From: Chamaecyparis obtusa
Lineage: Eukaryota > Streptophyta > Pinopsida > Cupressales > Cupressaceae
Length of the DNA: 64,000 bases
Direction: 5' to 3'
Assembly (NCBI GenBank): GCA_027943335.1
Contig: BSBK01005652.1
Coordinates: forward strand, 797,001 to 861,000
Shown here: piece after piece, positions 39,900-51,820 of the stretch
Layout of the letters: each line of letters opens with the position of its first letter
Numbering within the stretch: position 1 is the first letter of the stretch
The notes under the pieces: model-generated
Database searches by the model: none
Told to the model about the DNA's origin: nothing
The model's input: only the letters and a program-made list of their open reading frames with translations
Position numbers and translations under genes: made by a program

Positions 39900-40708
39900 T
39901 GTTGATCCCTCCTCTCTAAGTAAGCTATCAAATCATCATGATAAACAACAAGGAATTTGTTTATAAAATCTGCAAATTCTACATCCATAGCCCTTTGAAA
40001 AGTAGCCCCAGCATTAGTTAAACCAAAAGGCATTCTAACATATACATAAGTGACCCATGGAGTAGTGAATGCAATTTTGAATTGTTCTATTTCTTTGACA
40101 ATAACTTGATTATAACCCAAAAAACCATCCATCATGGACATCAATTCAGATCTAGTAACTCTTTGCAACATGGCTTCCATGTTTGGTAGACCATAATTAT
40201 CCTTCAAAGAATTTATGTTCAGATTTCTAAAGTCCACACAGAGTCTGATGTCTCCATTCTTCTTTATCACTGGGATAAGGTTAGAGACCCATGTTGAGTG
40301 TCTAATAGGCTGAATGATGCCTGTATCACTCATATTTTTTAACTCATCCTGCATCTTGGGTGCCAACGTAGGGTTGATAGGTCTTAGCTTTTGTCTAAAA
40401 GGTTTGGTATTTTCCTTCAAAGGGATTTCGTGCTGAAATAAATATTCTCTATATGCTTTTAAATCATCATACGACCAAGCAAAGACATGCCTATATTTCC
40501 TAACAAGATTTATCAATGATTTTCTTATTTCAAGAGTCAGACCTCCCCTAATATATACATTTTTTGGGGCTTCCCCTATCCCTAAGTTTATTTCCTCCAC
40601 ACCTTCAGGCTTATTTAAAGGCCTTGTTTGAAAAGTGCTATCATGATTATCAAATGCTCTTTCTAGCACTACCAAACCCTTTGGGACCCTATTTGATTTA
40701 AGCTGCAA
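39872..40708 (-). pseudogene. pol: Gypsy C reverse transcriptase
   Basis: The frame holds the standard gypsy RT blocks in order: HVFAWSYDDLKAY, LRPINPTLAPKMQDEL, STWVSNLIPVIKKNGDIR, LCVDFRNLN, MMDGFLGYNQV, RMPFGLTNAGATFQRAMD and the active site VVYHDDLIAY (YxDD form). It is in frame with the RNase H upstream, separated only by a TAA at 40730. No stop occurs inside, so this is the best-preserved domain of the element. It would copy genomic RNA into DNA in the cytoplasmic particle. Confidence 0.92.
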
Positions 40709-40729
40709 GACTTCTTTGCCAAGGAAATT

Positions 40730-41422
40730 TTACTCATTGTCTAATGTTTTAACATACGCAGCAAAATTTATTTCCCTATCACCAAAATTTGCATCATAAT
40801 GCAAGAATCTTAAAATATCTAAATCATCATCAAAAACCTGCCAGTTTTCAAAATTGTCTGGAATGGATGGCCTAGTTTGAACCTCAATCTTAGATATCCC
40901 TAAAAAAGTGACATCATCTAGCCTTAAAGCAATGTTAGCTACTAAGTCATCCATCCTATTATGGCCTCTATCCATCCAGTCAATACATAAAGCATCGAAG
41001 TGTTCTATCTCATCCCAAACAACATTCCTATATTGTCTTAATGTCTTGTTTCTTGATGCATATTTGGATCTCACCTGAGACACAACTAATTCTGAATCTC
41101 CAATAACCCTGAGATTTTTGATTTTATGTTTTGAGGCTAACCTCAAACCTATCAATAAAGCTTCATATTCTATAGTGTTATTGGTACAAGTAAATAGCAA
41201 GGTAAAAGAAAACTTGAAAGTCTTTTTAGTAGGAGAAATTAATAAAACACTCGCACCAGACCCTTCTTTAGAACTTGCACCATCAAAATACATGGTCCAG
41301 AGGTCATTATAACTTGTAACATTAATTTCTTCCTTAGCTAAGAGAGGAGATTCGTCCTCATTTTCATTTTCTCTGCCTTGTACTTGAAAGGATTTTATAT
41401 CAGTATCCAAGAAAAAATTCAT
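40730..41422 (-). pseudogene. pol: Gypsy C extra RNase H upstream of RT
   Basis: A second, complete RNase H-like domain precedes RT: WTMYFDGASSKEGSGASVLL, NNTIEYEALLIGLRLAS, VIGDSELVVSQV and NRMDDLVANIAL. These supply the expected Asp-Glu-Asp-Asp set. The style is that of the archaeal-like RNase H acquired by the plant Tat group of gypsy elements. Here it lies between protease and RT rather than between RT and integrase. The single frame is open for 230 codons and ends in TAA, then continues in frame into RT. Confidence 0.85.
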
Positions 41423-42122
41423 GTTATTATCATTAGTCTCTTCCTCAATCTATGAGGGGTTCTAATTTCTATGAATACTTTAATGCTCTCACCAGTGATG
41501 TTAAATATAGCATAAGATAAATCACATTGAATGCTACCTCCCATTGCTAGACTCCATTTTCTTGATAGCATCATTCTATATTGAGGAGGTATGTCAATAA
41601 CTAAAACACTCATGGTCAGTTGTTTTCCTAGATAAGTAGCAAGTCTATAAGGAAGGGCCTTGATTGTTCCAATTACTGGTACTTATCTAGAGTCCATGGC
41701 TTGGCATCTCCCATGGGGGGTATCAACTTGCAATCCCATTGACCTCATGATTTCAGCAGGCATGACAGTATTTGATGCCTCTGAGTCAATCATGCAATTT
41801 TTTAACATCTTACCATCTATGACTAATTTTAAGAAGAAAGGGTCCACAGTTCCCATAAAAGTGTTCACAACATTAGTATCTAAATAGATCTGAGGTATTT
41901 TTGAAACAATCTCCTATGTATCTTTCCTTTTAATTGGAATTTGACCCTTCATCTTAGTGCTTACTAGTTCTTGGACATTTGTGGCTTGGACACCACTTAT
42001 CCATGTGAGGGCCTTCTCTTTCTATTCACTTATCCTCATCATTTCCATCAAAGACACTTTGACTATGATTTGGGATAATAGCTGGTTCATATCAATAGGT
42101 GCATAATTTAGAACAGACAAAT
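41423..42122 (-). pseudogene. pol: Gypsy C protease region
   Basis: The core reads KNCMIDSEASNTVMP, where the active motif should be DSGAS (Gly to Glu). It is followed by RSMGLQVDTPHG and the post-protease block VLVIDIPPQYRMMLSRKWSL typical of plant gypsy polyproteins. A frameshift separates it from gag near 42125 and another from the RNase H near 41420. The protease would cleave the polyprotein; this copy has lost its active site. Confidence 0.82.
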
Positions 42123-42465
42123 CTAACTTGCCTTGTGGGATATCATTATTTTTAGAAGTGTTGCCGCTCCTAACTTGTTCTCCCCTTTTGATTTAATTTC
42201 ATGCTGAGGAAGTGGGATAATTGCTATTGGAGCTTTGGCCTTTATTTTGAGTGTACTGCTTCGCTCATTTGGTTTTTCATTTCCTTTTAACTTAAAATTT
42301 CTGGCATCATCAACAACTTTATTCTTTACAAAAAACTGCTTCATGTCTTCCTTGCCCTTTTTAATAAATACACTTACTAGCTTGCTATTTGCATTACCAA
42401 TAGTTCTATTTCTAAGGACATAATTTCATCTAGCTTGTGTCACCATATCAACAGTTATTTGGGCT
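42123..42465 (-). pseudogene. gag: Gypsy C gag C-terminal segment left of solo LTR H
   Basis: The frame continues from 43773 once solo LTR H and one target copy are removed: EEDI then AQITVDMVTQAR. It carries on through NRTIGNANSKLVSVF and KEDMKQFFVKNKV. The reading phase matches exactly across the removed insert. It ends in a frameshift before protease. Confidence 0.75.
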
Positions 42466-42470
42466 ATCTC

Positions 42471-43772
42471 TGTTTGAGATTTTATAGCAAGCCAATGCTG
42501 ACTGTATGTTTGTCATTGATGACAACATATGGTAAGTAGTATGCATGGAAGACTTATGTAGTAAGATTTTAGTATATGTATCATATACATGTTATCAACA
42601 TGATATGATGGGTACAGAGGTTAATTGTTAGTACAGATAGTTATATAGTAGCTTGTGTCAGCAGTGTTCTTAACAGAGTAACATACAGTGTTCTGTGAAT
42701 GGTTCTTCATATAGTTATCATGGAGCCTTGCACATTTGGATATGTGATGAAGACATATTAGTGATGTTACATTCATGGATGTAGAGTTTAATGATCAGTA
42801 GAAGTTAAGTTATGTAGTCGCTATTCACCAGTAGTAGTTTCTTGTGTTTGTATAGAAGAGCCGACAAAGATTATATTGGTTCTAGAGTTGCACCTATCAT
42901 TTCAGTATGTGCCCTTGGATTAGAGCTTGGAGAAGAGTTAGTAAGGTTCAGTTAAGAGCACATGAGGTAATTCAGCTTGAGGAGAAAGATCTATTTGTTT
43001 TGGTAGAGCTGACAGTGTGTAGTGTGTGTCTACAATTATCTTATTGAACAGGTCCCAAAATGTGTTGCATGCTTAGTGGAGCTGACTGAATTATTATTGG
43101 AGCTTGTTATGAATTCTCTATAATGATTTCAAGGTGGTTCTAATAGGATTACTTGATTATATCATTTAGAGGAAAGATATTTATAAGAAGTCATTTGTGA
43201 TTGCTAGGGTGTGGTTCATAGTTTGTGAAGAGTAGTGCAAACTGTGTGAAGTGTTGAGCCATCAGAAGAAGGTCTATGTGACCAAGTAAAGTATTTATCC
43301 TATACATTGGAACTAACCCAAATGGCACGTTAAAGCATAGTTCACCAAGATCTAGATATAGTGTGTATCTATTATTCAGAAGGTTGTAGCCTTTGCCCAT
43401 TTGAGTAGTGTGCTCTCGAACAGTGCATCCTCACCCCTCATAGGGTTAATTGTAAAAGGCTCCTAATAGGGTCCGACCCTTGACCAGGTATAATGTACTA
43501 AATATATTGTAAAGAAACTCCTAACAGGGTTAAGGATCTTCTAAAAAGGATCATAATACACAAGTGCATAATATTAGTGGGTGTCAATTCCCACCAGGGT
43601 TGTTACCTATTTGGGTTTCCCCGTAACCAAAAATTGGTGTTGTGTTGAAGTGTTCTTTCATTGTGTTTATGTTTTATGTTTAAGTATACTTAATTGGATA
43701 AAGAATTGAAACTTGTAGATTACTAATTCACCTTCCCCCCCTCTCAGTTATCTCTTGGGACTATTCCTAACA
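42471..43772 (+). mobile_element. Copia solo LTR H
   Basis: It starts TGTTTGAGATTT and ends CTATTCCTAACA. Target copies are ATCTC (42466-42470) and ATATC (43773-43777), one substitution apart. The copia end signature TTCACCTTCCCCCCCTCTCAG is at about 43728-43748. CTCCTAACAGGGTT words lie at about 43435-43560. Length is 1,302 bp. It interrupts gypsy C gag, and removing it restores that frame. Confidence 0.85.
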
Positions 43773-46048
43773 ATATCTTCTTCAAAAGGTCTTCTTAATG
43801 TAACAGGTTCTTCAACCCTTTTTTTGTTACTATTTATATCATCAATTTCTTCCTCATCTTCATTAGAAAATACTTGTTGATGGTAGGCTTCTCCTCTACT
43901 CTGAGAATTATTCACATCCTTATTTTCATTTTCCTCCTTAGAGTCAACTTCTTCAACAAATTTGGAAAAATTCATTCCGCAACCTCTGTCATCATATGAT
44001 TCATCTTCTTCCTCTCTTTGTTCATCATTTTCAGACATATTCTGAGAGATCACACAATAATTTAAATCATGAGGGGACTGGAATGTTGTGCATCATGGAG
44101 CCTCATTAGTCATATTGATTGAATGCTTTTGCAAAGGATCATGGGTCTTATCATTAGGCTTTATGTCCTTTCTCTCCAGAATAGTAGGTTTCCCATCCTT
44201 CCATTGTGTATGGTAGGGAAAATTTTGCAACCTAGTTTGTCTATTGAAAGTATTGGGAGGAGGCCTATCATTTCCCTAAAACTTATTTTTATTTTCATTT
44301 GGCTTTAGATATTTTAAGGCATTTTAGATCTGCTTGAGGTTATCATCCTCCCTAGGCTTTATATTAGTAGGTTTATCAAATTCTTTCTTGCCAAACCTAG
44401 GGGGCTTAGGATCTTCTCTTCTCCCTAACTGATCAGAAACTCTCCTATTGCTTTCAATATTTATAGAAAATATTTGAGCTTCTCTGATAGTTCTAGGGTT
44501 CTTATCCCTAAGTAGGTATCCCATCTTGGCATCAAAAGAATTCAGATATGTTTCCAAACACACCTTCTCATCTAATCTCATGACTTGGAAAATCTTGTGC
44601 ATTGCCTTCTAAAATCTCACATTGAATTCAAGGACTTCTTTATTTTGGTTTTTCTTTATATTGTTGAACTCATTCAACATGAAACCCTCATTGGTCTTAT
44701 CACCATACCGGTCTTTGAAACAATTAATAAAATCATCCCAAGTACCAATACAATCATAAGGAAGCCCTCTAAACCAATCCCTTGCATCCTCGGTGAGAGA
44801 TTGAACAAATAATTTCTTGATTACATCTTCATATTCTATTATATAATCATCAATTATATCAATGAATTTCTTTAAGTTCTCTTCACAAGTAACAACATTA
44901 TTACCAGTGAATTTAGGAAAATTTTCTCTAATCTTTGTAGGAATCAAATTAGGATAACCGATAATGTTGTTAAAGAGAAGTTGTCTGTACCTTTCAACAT
45001 GAACTGGTCTCCTTTGCAGTGATCCACTATCCCAAGAAGTAGAATCTTTATTATTTTTTGTGTTAGCAATAGTTGCAGTAATTACTGGTGTAATAATAGC
45101 AATCTAGGTGCAATAATTTCCAATGTTAACATTACCTATTACTACAAGAGTATTTGTACTTGAAGGTCCTAAAGATTGTCTAAGAAAGTCAATCTTATTT
45201 TTCATTTCTAATGTTATAGCCTCAAGTTCTGCCTTCTCAAGTTATTTAGCCAAAATTTACTATTCTCTTTTAGCTCTTTCCAACTCACTATCTAATTTAG
45301 ATAATGGTTCCAATGGGACTTGGTTACTAATAGGCTCATTTATTGTGATCCTTCTTGAGATCTTCTTGCCCTTATCCTTAGGTCTCCTAACTTCGGTAGT
45401 GAGTTGGATAATAGGTTTTTCAACAATTTTATTAGGAGCCCTTACAATATTTATGGCTTCCAAAGACAACAAATGTCTCCTCAAATGGTCTGACCTAATC
45501 TAGGCTTGCCTTATTTCAGCTTCCTTTTCCTTTTCCCTCTCCTTCCTGATAGTAATTTTTTCCTAGATTCTTTTCTCTAAATTAGACACTTCTTCAAAGA
45601 TGTCTTCAAAATGTGGGAAAGTGGTTTCAGATTCTAAAGTTTCAACCAAGAACTCTTTTTTTTCACCTCTAGGATTATGAGGGCTTCTAGAAAGGGAGAT
45701 CCCTCGGGTTGGAGGATCACCTCTTCCTTCTAATCCTCTAGTTCTACTTCTTGACCTCCTATTTTCTCCTTGAGGTTCTACATTTAGGGGCATTCCTTTC
45801 TTATGGTGTGTCTCACCATCCTCTTTAGAATGATAAGAATAGTAATCATCATATGCTCCTAAACCTAGATCTACTACTTCTTCATACTGTGAAGCATTTC
45901 CTTCCTAGTCATGATGAAAGGTATTATTCTCACTTGTATTTTTCTTCTGTCTCCATGCCTGAGACATATCTCTATCACCTTGATTTCTTCTAGGCTGATG
46001 GGCTCTAGAAGTATCCTTCCTCCAAACCCTAGTATTTCTCTAACTCAT
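43773..46048 (-). pseudogene. gag: Gypsy C gag
   Basis: One minus-strand frame runs from an ATG at 46048 for about 760 codons. It has an Arg/Ser-rich N-terminal part (RRSRSRTRGLEGRG), a Lys-rich coiled region and a retrotransposon gag (capsid) domain (KFTGNNVVTCEENLKKFIDI, LTEDARDWFRGLP, WDDFINCFKDRYGD). A charged tail follows, and no CCHC knuckle was seen. All pieces between stops are in the same phase, so damage is by point stops, not frameshifts. Most stops are TAG or TAA where Gln is plausible. Gag would form the particle that packages element RNA. Confidence 0.88.
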
Positions 46049-46418
46049 ACCTGAAAGTGTGTGAAATGATCTTTATTTTTATTACCTTTTACTTAGCACC
46101 ACTGTAGAGATTCTCAAAGTCACCACCAACACAAGTTGGGAATTATTTTCACAAACTTAGTAATTTAGAGTATTCAATACTTGGAAAGAAATCAATGAAA
46201 GAGCTTATAACAAGTAAATGCAAAGCTTGCTAAGATTTTCAAGATTATGCAAAAACCCAAAGCTTGCAAATAATTCTTTGTTCTTCAATTGTACTTACTG
46301 GTTCTGACAAATAAGAAGGCCAAGAGTCTAGCTCAACTTGTACCTACATTATTTGATATCAAATTTATAACACCAGAGATTTACAATCTAGATTTTTCAT
46401 AGTTATTTCATCTCTACT

Positions 46419-46435
46419 CCCCAACAAAGTCACCA
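46419..46435 (-). other. Primer-binding site of gypsy C
   Basis: The minus strand reads TGGTGACTTTGTTGGGG three bases after the LTR end (CTGACA). It resembles the TGGCGACTCxGCTGGGG sites of plant gypsy elements that use a tRNA primer. It fixes the right-hand long repeat as the 5' LTR. The leader from here to the gag ATG at 46048 has no frame. Confidence 0.75.
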
Positions 46436-46990
46436 TTTTGTCAGTTCCTCAAACTGGACTTTATGCTTTTAGAAGCAACCAATACATCAATAGGGTTTTA
46501 GGATGGGTTAGATCCAAATATTGAATTCTATGATGATTGGACCAACTATAGGGACAAGACTGCCCTCTGCACTTCTGGCTCTGCAAAACCAAGGAGGGTA
46601 CTCCTAATCTAGTGACAACAAGCCTTATGTCAACAACAACAGATTGGATTTAATAACAATAGATAAATGATAAGAAAATACTAAATGATGACCATTCATT
46701 CATTGATTCTCCATTATCATTAGGTGGAATACTACTTTGCAAGTTACTGTACTTAAAGAATTTTGACATATTTACATCAAATTGTTAGGAATACAAATTA
46801 AACCTTTTAAGCATTGATTTCCTATAAAATAGCTCCACTGCTGACTAGTACCTTATCCATTGGGCAACACCCTCACTGCAAGATTGTGACACATGAACAA
46901 AATATATTGAACTTTGATTATCTTTATCCCCTGAGAATACTAATCACCCTATGGTGGATTTTATCAAAGGACTCCTCAATTCACACTACT

Positions 46991-46998
46991 TATTTATA
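46991..46998 (-). promoter_or_regulatory. TATA-like box in 5' LTR of gypsy C
   Basis: TATAAATA on the minus strand, conserved with 5920-5927, about 550 bp before the LTR end and roughly 600 bp after the stop of the LTR-encoded frame. It is the best candidate for the element's core promoter, though not proven. Confidence 0.45.
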
Positions 46999-47595
46999 TC
47001 CTTATGCAAGACTTAAAGAATTTATGTCATATCAAAAACTTATTTAATCTGATCTTGGATCAAAGCTAAAGAATATTAACATACACATAGAATTTATCCA
47101 TGCAATGAACTTCATCAATTCATAACTCAAGAAGAAATACACAATGGAGAGATGTAAACTTTGGATTTTATTCAAATGTTATACCAATATCATGTATAAA
47201 AAATGCTTTAAAATGCAACTTTCTAGATATTTAACTAAACCAACAATATTTCTCCTTACAAAAAAACTTTCCTAATACAATCTACTGTACCCTAGACTCA
47301 AAACTTGTTAGTAAGAATGCTCAAGTTTTAGTCCCTACAAAATGATCCTGGTAATCCTTTTATAGAAACAAGGATTTAATACAAGCTTTAGATCTTTCTT
47401 ACAACAGACAAAAAGAGTCTACCATATAAGACAAAAAAGGCAAATATAACACCTTCTTGTTACAATTTTATAAAATGACTTGTAGAGATGAGCACCAAAA
47501 TTTGCAACAAGTCCCAAGGTTAGTTCAATTTCTCCCAGGTGTAGCATCTGTGCTTTCTTTAACTGCTTAAGGTTCCCACATTGCTTTCTTTGATT

Positions 47596-50500
47596 TCAAG
47601 GAGTTAAGGCACTGCCACTTGTTGCCTCTTCAGTGGATGTTTCTTCTTTGGCACTTTCCATAGGATATGTTATTTCCCAAGATGCATAGGTTTCTTCACT
47701 TGGCCAATGAAAAGCCAGAACTTCATCCCTCTTCGATAGAAATTTATCCCAATCAACAACCACTTGGTAAACCTCACTTCTCACATTAGTGAAGTCTATT
47801 TTGACATCTTGCAATATTTCAATTAGTTGTACAAAAGGGGTATTATTCTTTGTATTCAAAATAATGTCTATTCTAGTTGACACTTCCCCATCAATTTGTT
47901 CTAGCCACTAATCCTTGTCCTTTATAACTCCATCTACTTTGACAAGACCTGAGAACATTTGAAAACTATCCTGAAAGTAGCTAGCCCTTAATATCTCTTC
48001 TTTTCTCTTTAGACTTTCTCTATTTACCTCAAACTCAAAAAGGTCCATAACAAATTTATAAGTACTTGTTAGTTGGATATCAACAATGCATTGATCTACA
48101 AGAAAATCAGAGAAAGACTTCAACCTATTCTTTCCAGTAGCTCACTTTTCCAAAATTGGATCTATAGTAGCCATCTCTTTCTTAGAAGAGATCAAAATGT
48201 TAGACAGTTTCTTAGTAACTTTGTAAACCACTCTTGGTTTTAAATTAGCAACAAAATGTAGGATTGTGTCCTTTATTCTCTTCTCATATCTTTGTTTTTC
48301 TCTTTGCTCTATGTCTTCATCACCTACGGAAGGGGGAAGAGGGGAGAGGGGGTATTCAATGATAGGGCTTGAAGAAGAAGGTCCAACAAGGGAAGAAAAA
48401 ATTTGCAATTGACCTGATGCTTGAATTGGGCCTTTCTCACCTAACCTCTTCTTCAAGTCTGCAATTAAAGTATCTTTTTCATATATGCTCCACCTTAGCT
48501 CCCCATAAGCCTTCAACACTGTCTCCAATCTTAGTGTAAGCTCTTCCTTTTCCTTGGCTTCTTTTTCCACCACCCTTTGTGTCAGTTGAGCCGTTGTTAC
48601 CAACATGCCTAATGCCTCAACTATAGAAGTCTCATTGACCCTTTTAACTATCAAGCTACTAGTGAGATCACCCCCAGTAACTTATTTTCCTTTATTATTT
48701 CCATTCTTCTTTAGGGACCACATGACCAAGGCCTGATGGTCATTACTGAAAGGGACTCCCTTAATGGCCTGTTCTACCTCCTCTTTGGTCTTATGAATAG
48801 GTGTGGTCTATTTCCTGACAGCATCAAGGACCACTGCATCAGGTATATCCCATTCTAGAAGGATATGCAGTCCTAAGTTTCTTACCAAGTTTCTTCCCTA
48901 TTCTGGGGTGACTTTCTCAAAAGTCTCTATCATTTATTTTTTGACCTCATCTTGTATGATCTTGAGATCCTTATTTGGATTCTCCTCATGCCTTTTTTCA
49001 CAAGTTTCTTTAAATTAACTGATGTTCAATTTCCAAAAAAATTGCATGAATGCTTTAGCCTTTACAAAGGCATCATCAGCTAAAAATTCATCACATGCTT
49101 GTTTGATTATAGGGTCCAATTCAGTGCCTACCATCTCTCCCACTATCAGATCTAGTTTAGGTTCTTTTGGTGGCTCTGGCACTCCCTCATTTATTTCCTC
49201 ATAGGTCATAAAAATTTGACCTAGAGATCATAATTGTTTGACCTGCTCTGTGACCTCTTGATCATCCATGATATTCAGAGGTGATTGGGAAGAAGAGTAA
49301 TCTTCCTCAACATGTTGAGGCCTCTCTTATAGCTTTTGTCTCTTGGTGGGAGGTGGGGAATTAGGGACATTTTTAGCAGGTTTATCTTGAGGTGAATCAG
49401 GGGATCATATCCCTGGTCAAACTGCTGGACAAACTCCAAGGTCTTCTTGTATACCAGCCATTTTTCTTTTTTGATTTCTTGCTCTTGTATATTAGGGATA
49501 TTTTTGATAATATCCTGAGGGAAGTTGAAAATATGATTTATCAAAGAATATCTAACCTTTAATTTAAACATTTCATTGTAAAACCCCTCTGGTTCTAATG
49601 TTCTAACAACTGAAGTAGCCATATGATATGGTGCCAATATTTGGTCCATATGAAGCCAACCACCTTTTGTGATGATGAACTGGTGGGAAACTATAACATT
49701 TGGGAATAGAGTTCCTCTACCCTTACCTACAAGAGTGTTCTTTTCAATATCTCCCAGTTGTCTAATGAACTCTGCAATACCAATCTTGAGGGTAATTTGA
49801 TATGGTAAAATGAATGGAGCCCCTTTAAAATCGTATAATCTAATAATAGTAGAAATAGGGTAAAAAATGAAATCCCCCCAATTATGCACAATTTTGAGGC
49901 CCTGGGAAAATTGCTTTGGCCTAACAAGTTCAGCTAAGGTAGTTAGGATTCTTGGGTTTTCAAGGACAAACAATTTCCTTAGTTTGGATGCAAAGAATCT
50001 ATCAAAATTAATGAGGATATGATCCTCCCTATCCCATGTCATGGTGAGGTTCCACAATTGGATTGGCATGTCTTCACCATCCTTTTGTCTCAATAGATCC
50101 ATCTCCTACTCAAAGTAACTAGTACCCTTAAAGAAGAACATATACATCATAAAAGAATACCAGTAGAATGGCTTATCAACTTTATTTTTTTGGATTCCTA
50201 TTAATCCATTATCAATTAAATTAGCAATGTAAGGGGCATAGTCAAAAGTAACTGATAGGTATGGGTGTAAAATCTAGACCATCATGTACATAAGATGAAC
50301 TAACATTCTTTCCTCCACATCTTCTCCAAAGACTTGACATAATGACCAGTATGCACCTTTTTCTCTTAAGATAAAATACCCTATTTTGAAGGGCTCCTGT
50401 GTACTTGGTCCCATGGAAATCATTCCCCCAACTTTGTCACAAAATTCCTTCATATGACCACTTCTAAGATAATCCCTTTGTGCATTGTTTACTTGTTTCA

Positions 50501-50998
50501 ATTTTTCAAAATTAATTTTTCCTAGGTCACTGGAGGGCTCATTTAGCTTGAAAACATTCTTGATTTCTACACCATAAATTTTTATTAATAGGTTTCCTTT
50601 GGCACCCCTAACAATTCTAGTAATTGGGTCATAATAGCAACTTGAATCATCAAATCTGCATCTAGGAAAACATTGGGTACCACAAGCTTGCCTAGGTCAA
50701 AATGCCATATATTGTTGTTAGGAGGAGGGGCATTTCTTTGGCTAAAACCTACTTTGAACAATGCTAAACCAGTGATATCAGAATCACCACTTGCATTGAG
50801 TGTGTGAATCTTAGCATCCCTTATGTAATTCCCCGTGTCATACAAGCCATCTGCTACCTTCACCATAGGTTCCTTCAGTGTCAATTGTTTGGCCTTTACT
50901 ATATCAGTTGTAGACTTGGGTAATAACTGTAATAAATCCTCATGCAGACCCCTCTTACTAGAATCAGTTTCACCAGATAATTCCTTCCTTGGAGCCAT
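47596..50998 (-). pseudogene. LTR-encoded ORF of gypsy C (right copy)
   Basis: A long sense frame starts at an ATG at 50998 (MAPRKELSGETDSS) and can be followed to a stop at 47596. It has a few stops, one frameshift near 50630 and a roughly 300 bp deletion near 49400. The N-terminal half is globular and aromatic-rich (NNNIWHFDLGKLVVPNVF, GEDMPIQLWNLTMTWDRED, HNWGDFIFYPISTIIRLYDF). The C-terminal half is charged with a coiled coil (QRVVEKEAKEKEELTLRLE) and an acidic tail. No zinc knuckle, protease, RT, integrase, signal peptide or clear membrane segment is seen. Its position in both LTRs, codon-like conservation and common start context argue that it is a real element gene. Function unknown; a gag-like or regulatory role is guesswork. 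Confidence 0.65.
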
Positions 50999-51368
50999 TT
51001 TAGGGTTTGAGATTTTTTTCCAATGATGTGCAGAAGAAATATGACAGAATTATAATGCTATTAATAGGAAAGATTTGCACAGGAAATTCACCAACCTTTT
51101 TAAAAAACTTTCTCAGAATATGTCAACTAGTCTCTGCAAATCTTCTCACCCAATTTTCTACAAACCTTATCTTATTGTATTGCTAAGAATGCATAAATGT
51201 TCAATATATCTACAATCAAAATTGGTCCTTTTAGTAGTTTACTTCACATGATCAAGCCATTACTTCTCTAAGAAATCAAACTGTCATCGTTCAACGGGAA
51301 AATTTAATTTTGCACCAACTGTGCTTCAAGTTTGAATTTGGACCAATGATTTTCTTTAAAAGATAATC

Positions 51369-51656
51369 TAATGGCTATCTCATGATCACAAGGCTTTAAA
51401 GAAATTTATGCAAACATGTGACAATTGTCTAATCAATCTGCATTGACAACAATCCTTTAATCACATCATTCAAGAATGACTTGATACATTAGATTAGTCT
51501 CCACCGTTAGATCCTCCATCAGATGGTCATTATTAGTTTCCGTTTATGACTAGACATAAAGTAAGGCATCGTGACCTTGATACCAAATCAATGGTTGTTG
51601 CATGATCATAAGGCTTGAAAAGATCCCTTGCAAACATGTGACAACCGTTAGATATT
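51369..51656. repeat. Hairpin repeats in 5' LTR of gypsy C
   Basis: Two units (about 51369-51434 and 51590-51656) correspond to the first two hairpin repeats of the other LTR. The second still shows GGTTGTTGCATG and CATGTGACAACC arms. Further units are cut off by X. Confidence 0.65.
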
Positions 51657-51820
51657 TCCTTTGCTGTTGATACTTAAGAAACTGGCCCCACTTTGCTTCG
51701 ACCAATCAGGAACGTCCATGTTGCAATATCTGGCAAGCGGACATGTAAAATTTTCCTACCAAGTGCCAGTGCTACTGCCATCTTCCACATCAGAAAATGC
51801 CTTTGACCAATCAATAATAG

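Larger units (their letters stand above)
46439..51820 (-). repeat. 5' LTR of gypsy C (outer end cut by X)
   Basis: At least 5,382 bp starts on the plus strand with TGTCAGTTCC next to the PBS. It parallels the left LTR piece by piece: 46439-48675 with 5368-7605, and 48680-51820 with 32217 to about 35490. Its outer end is missing because X interrupts at 51821. Most of the LTR is occupied by a long sense frame. Non-coding flanks hold a TATA-like box on one side and hairpin repeats on the other. Confidence 0.85.
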
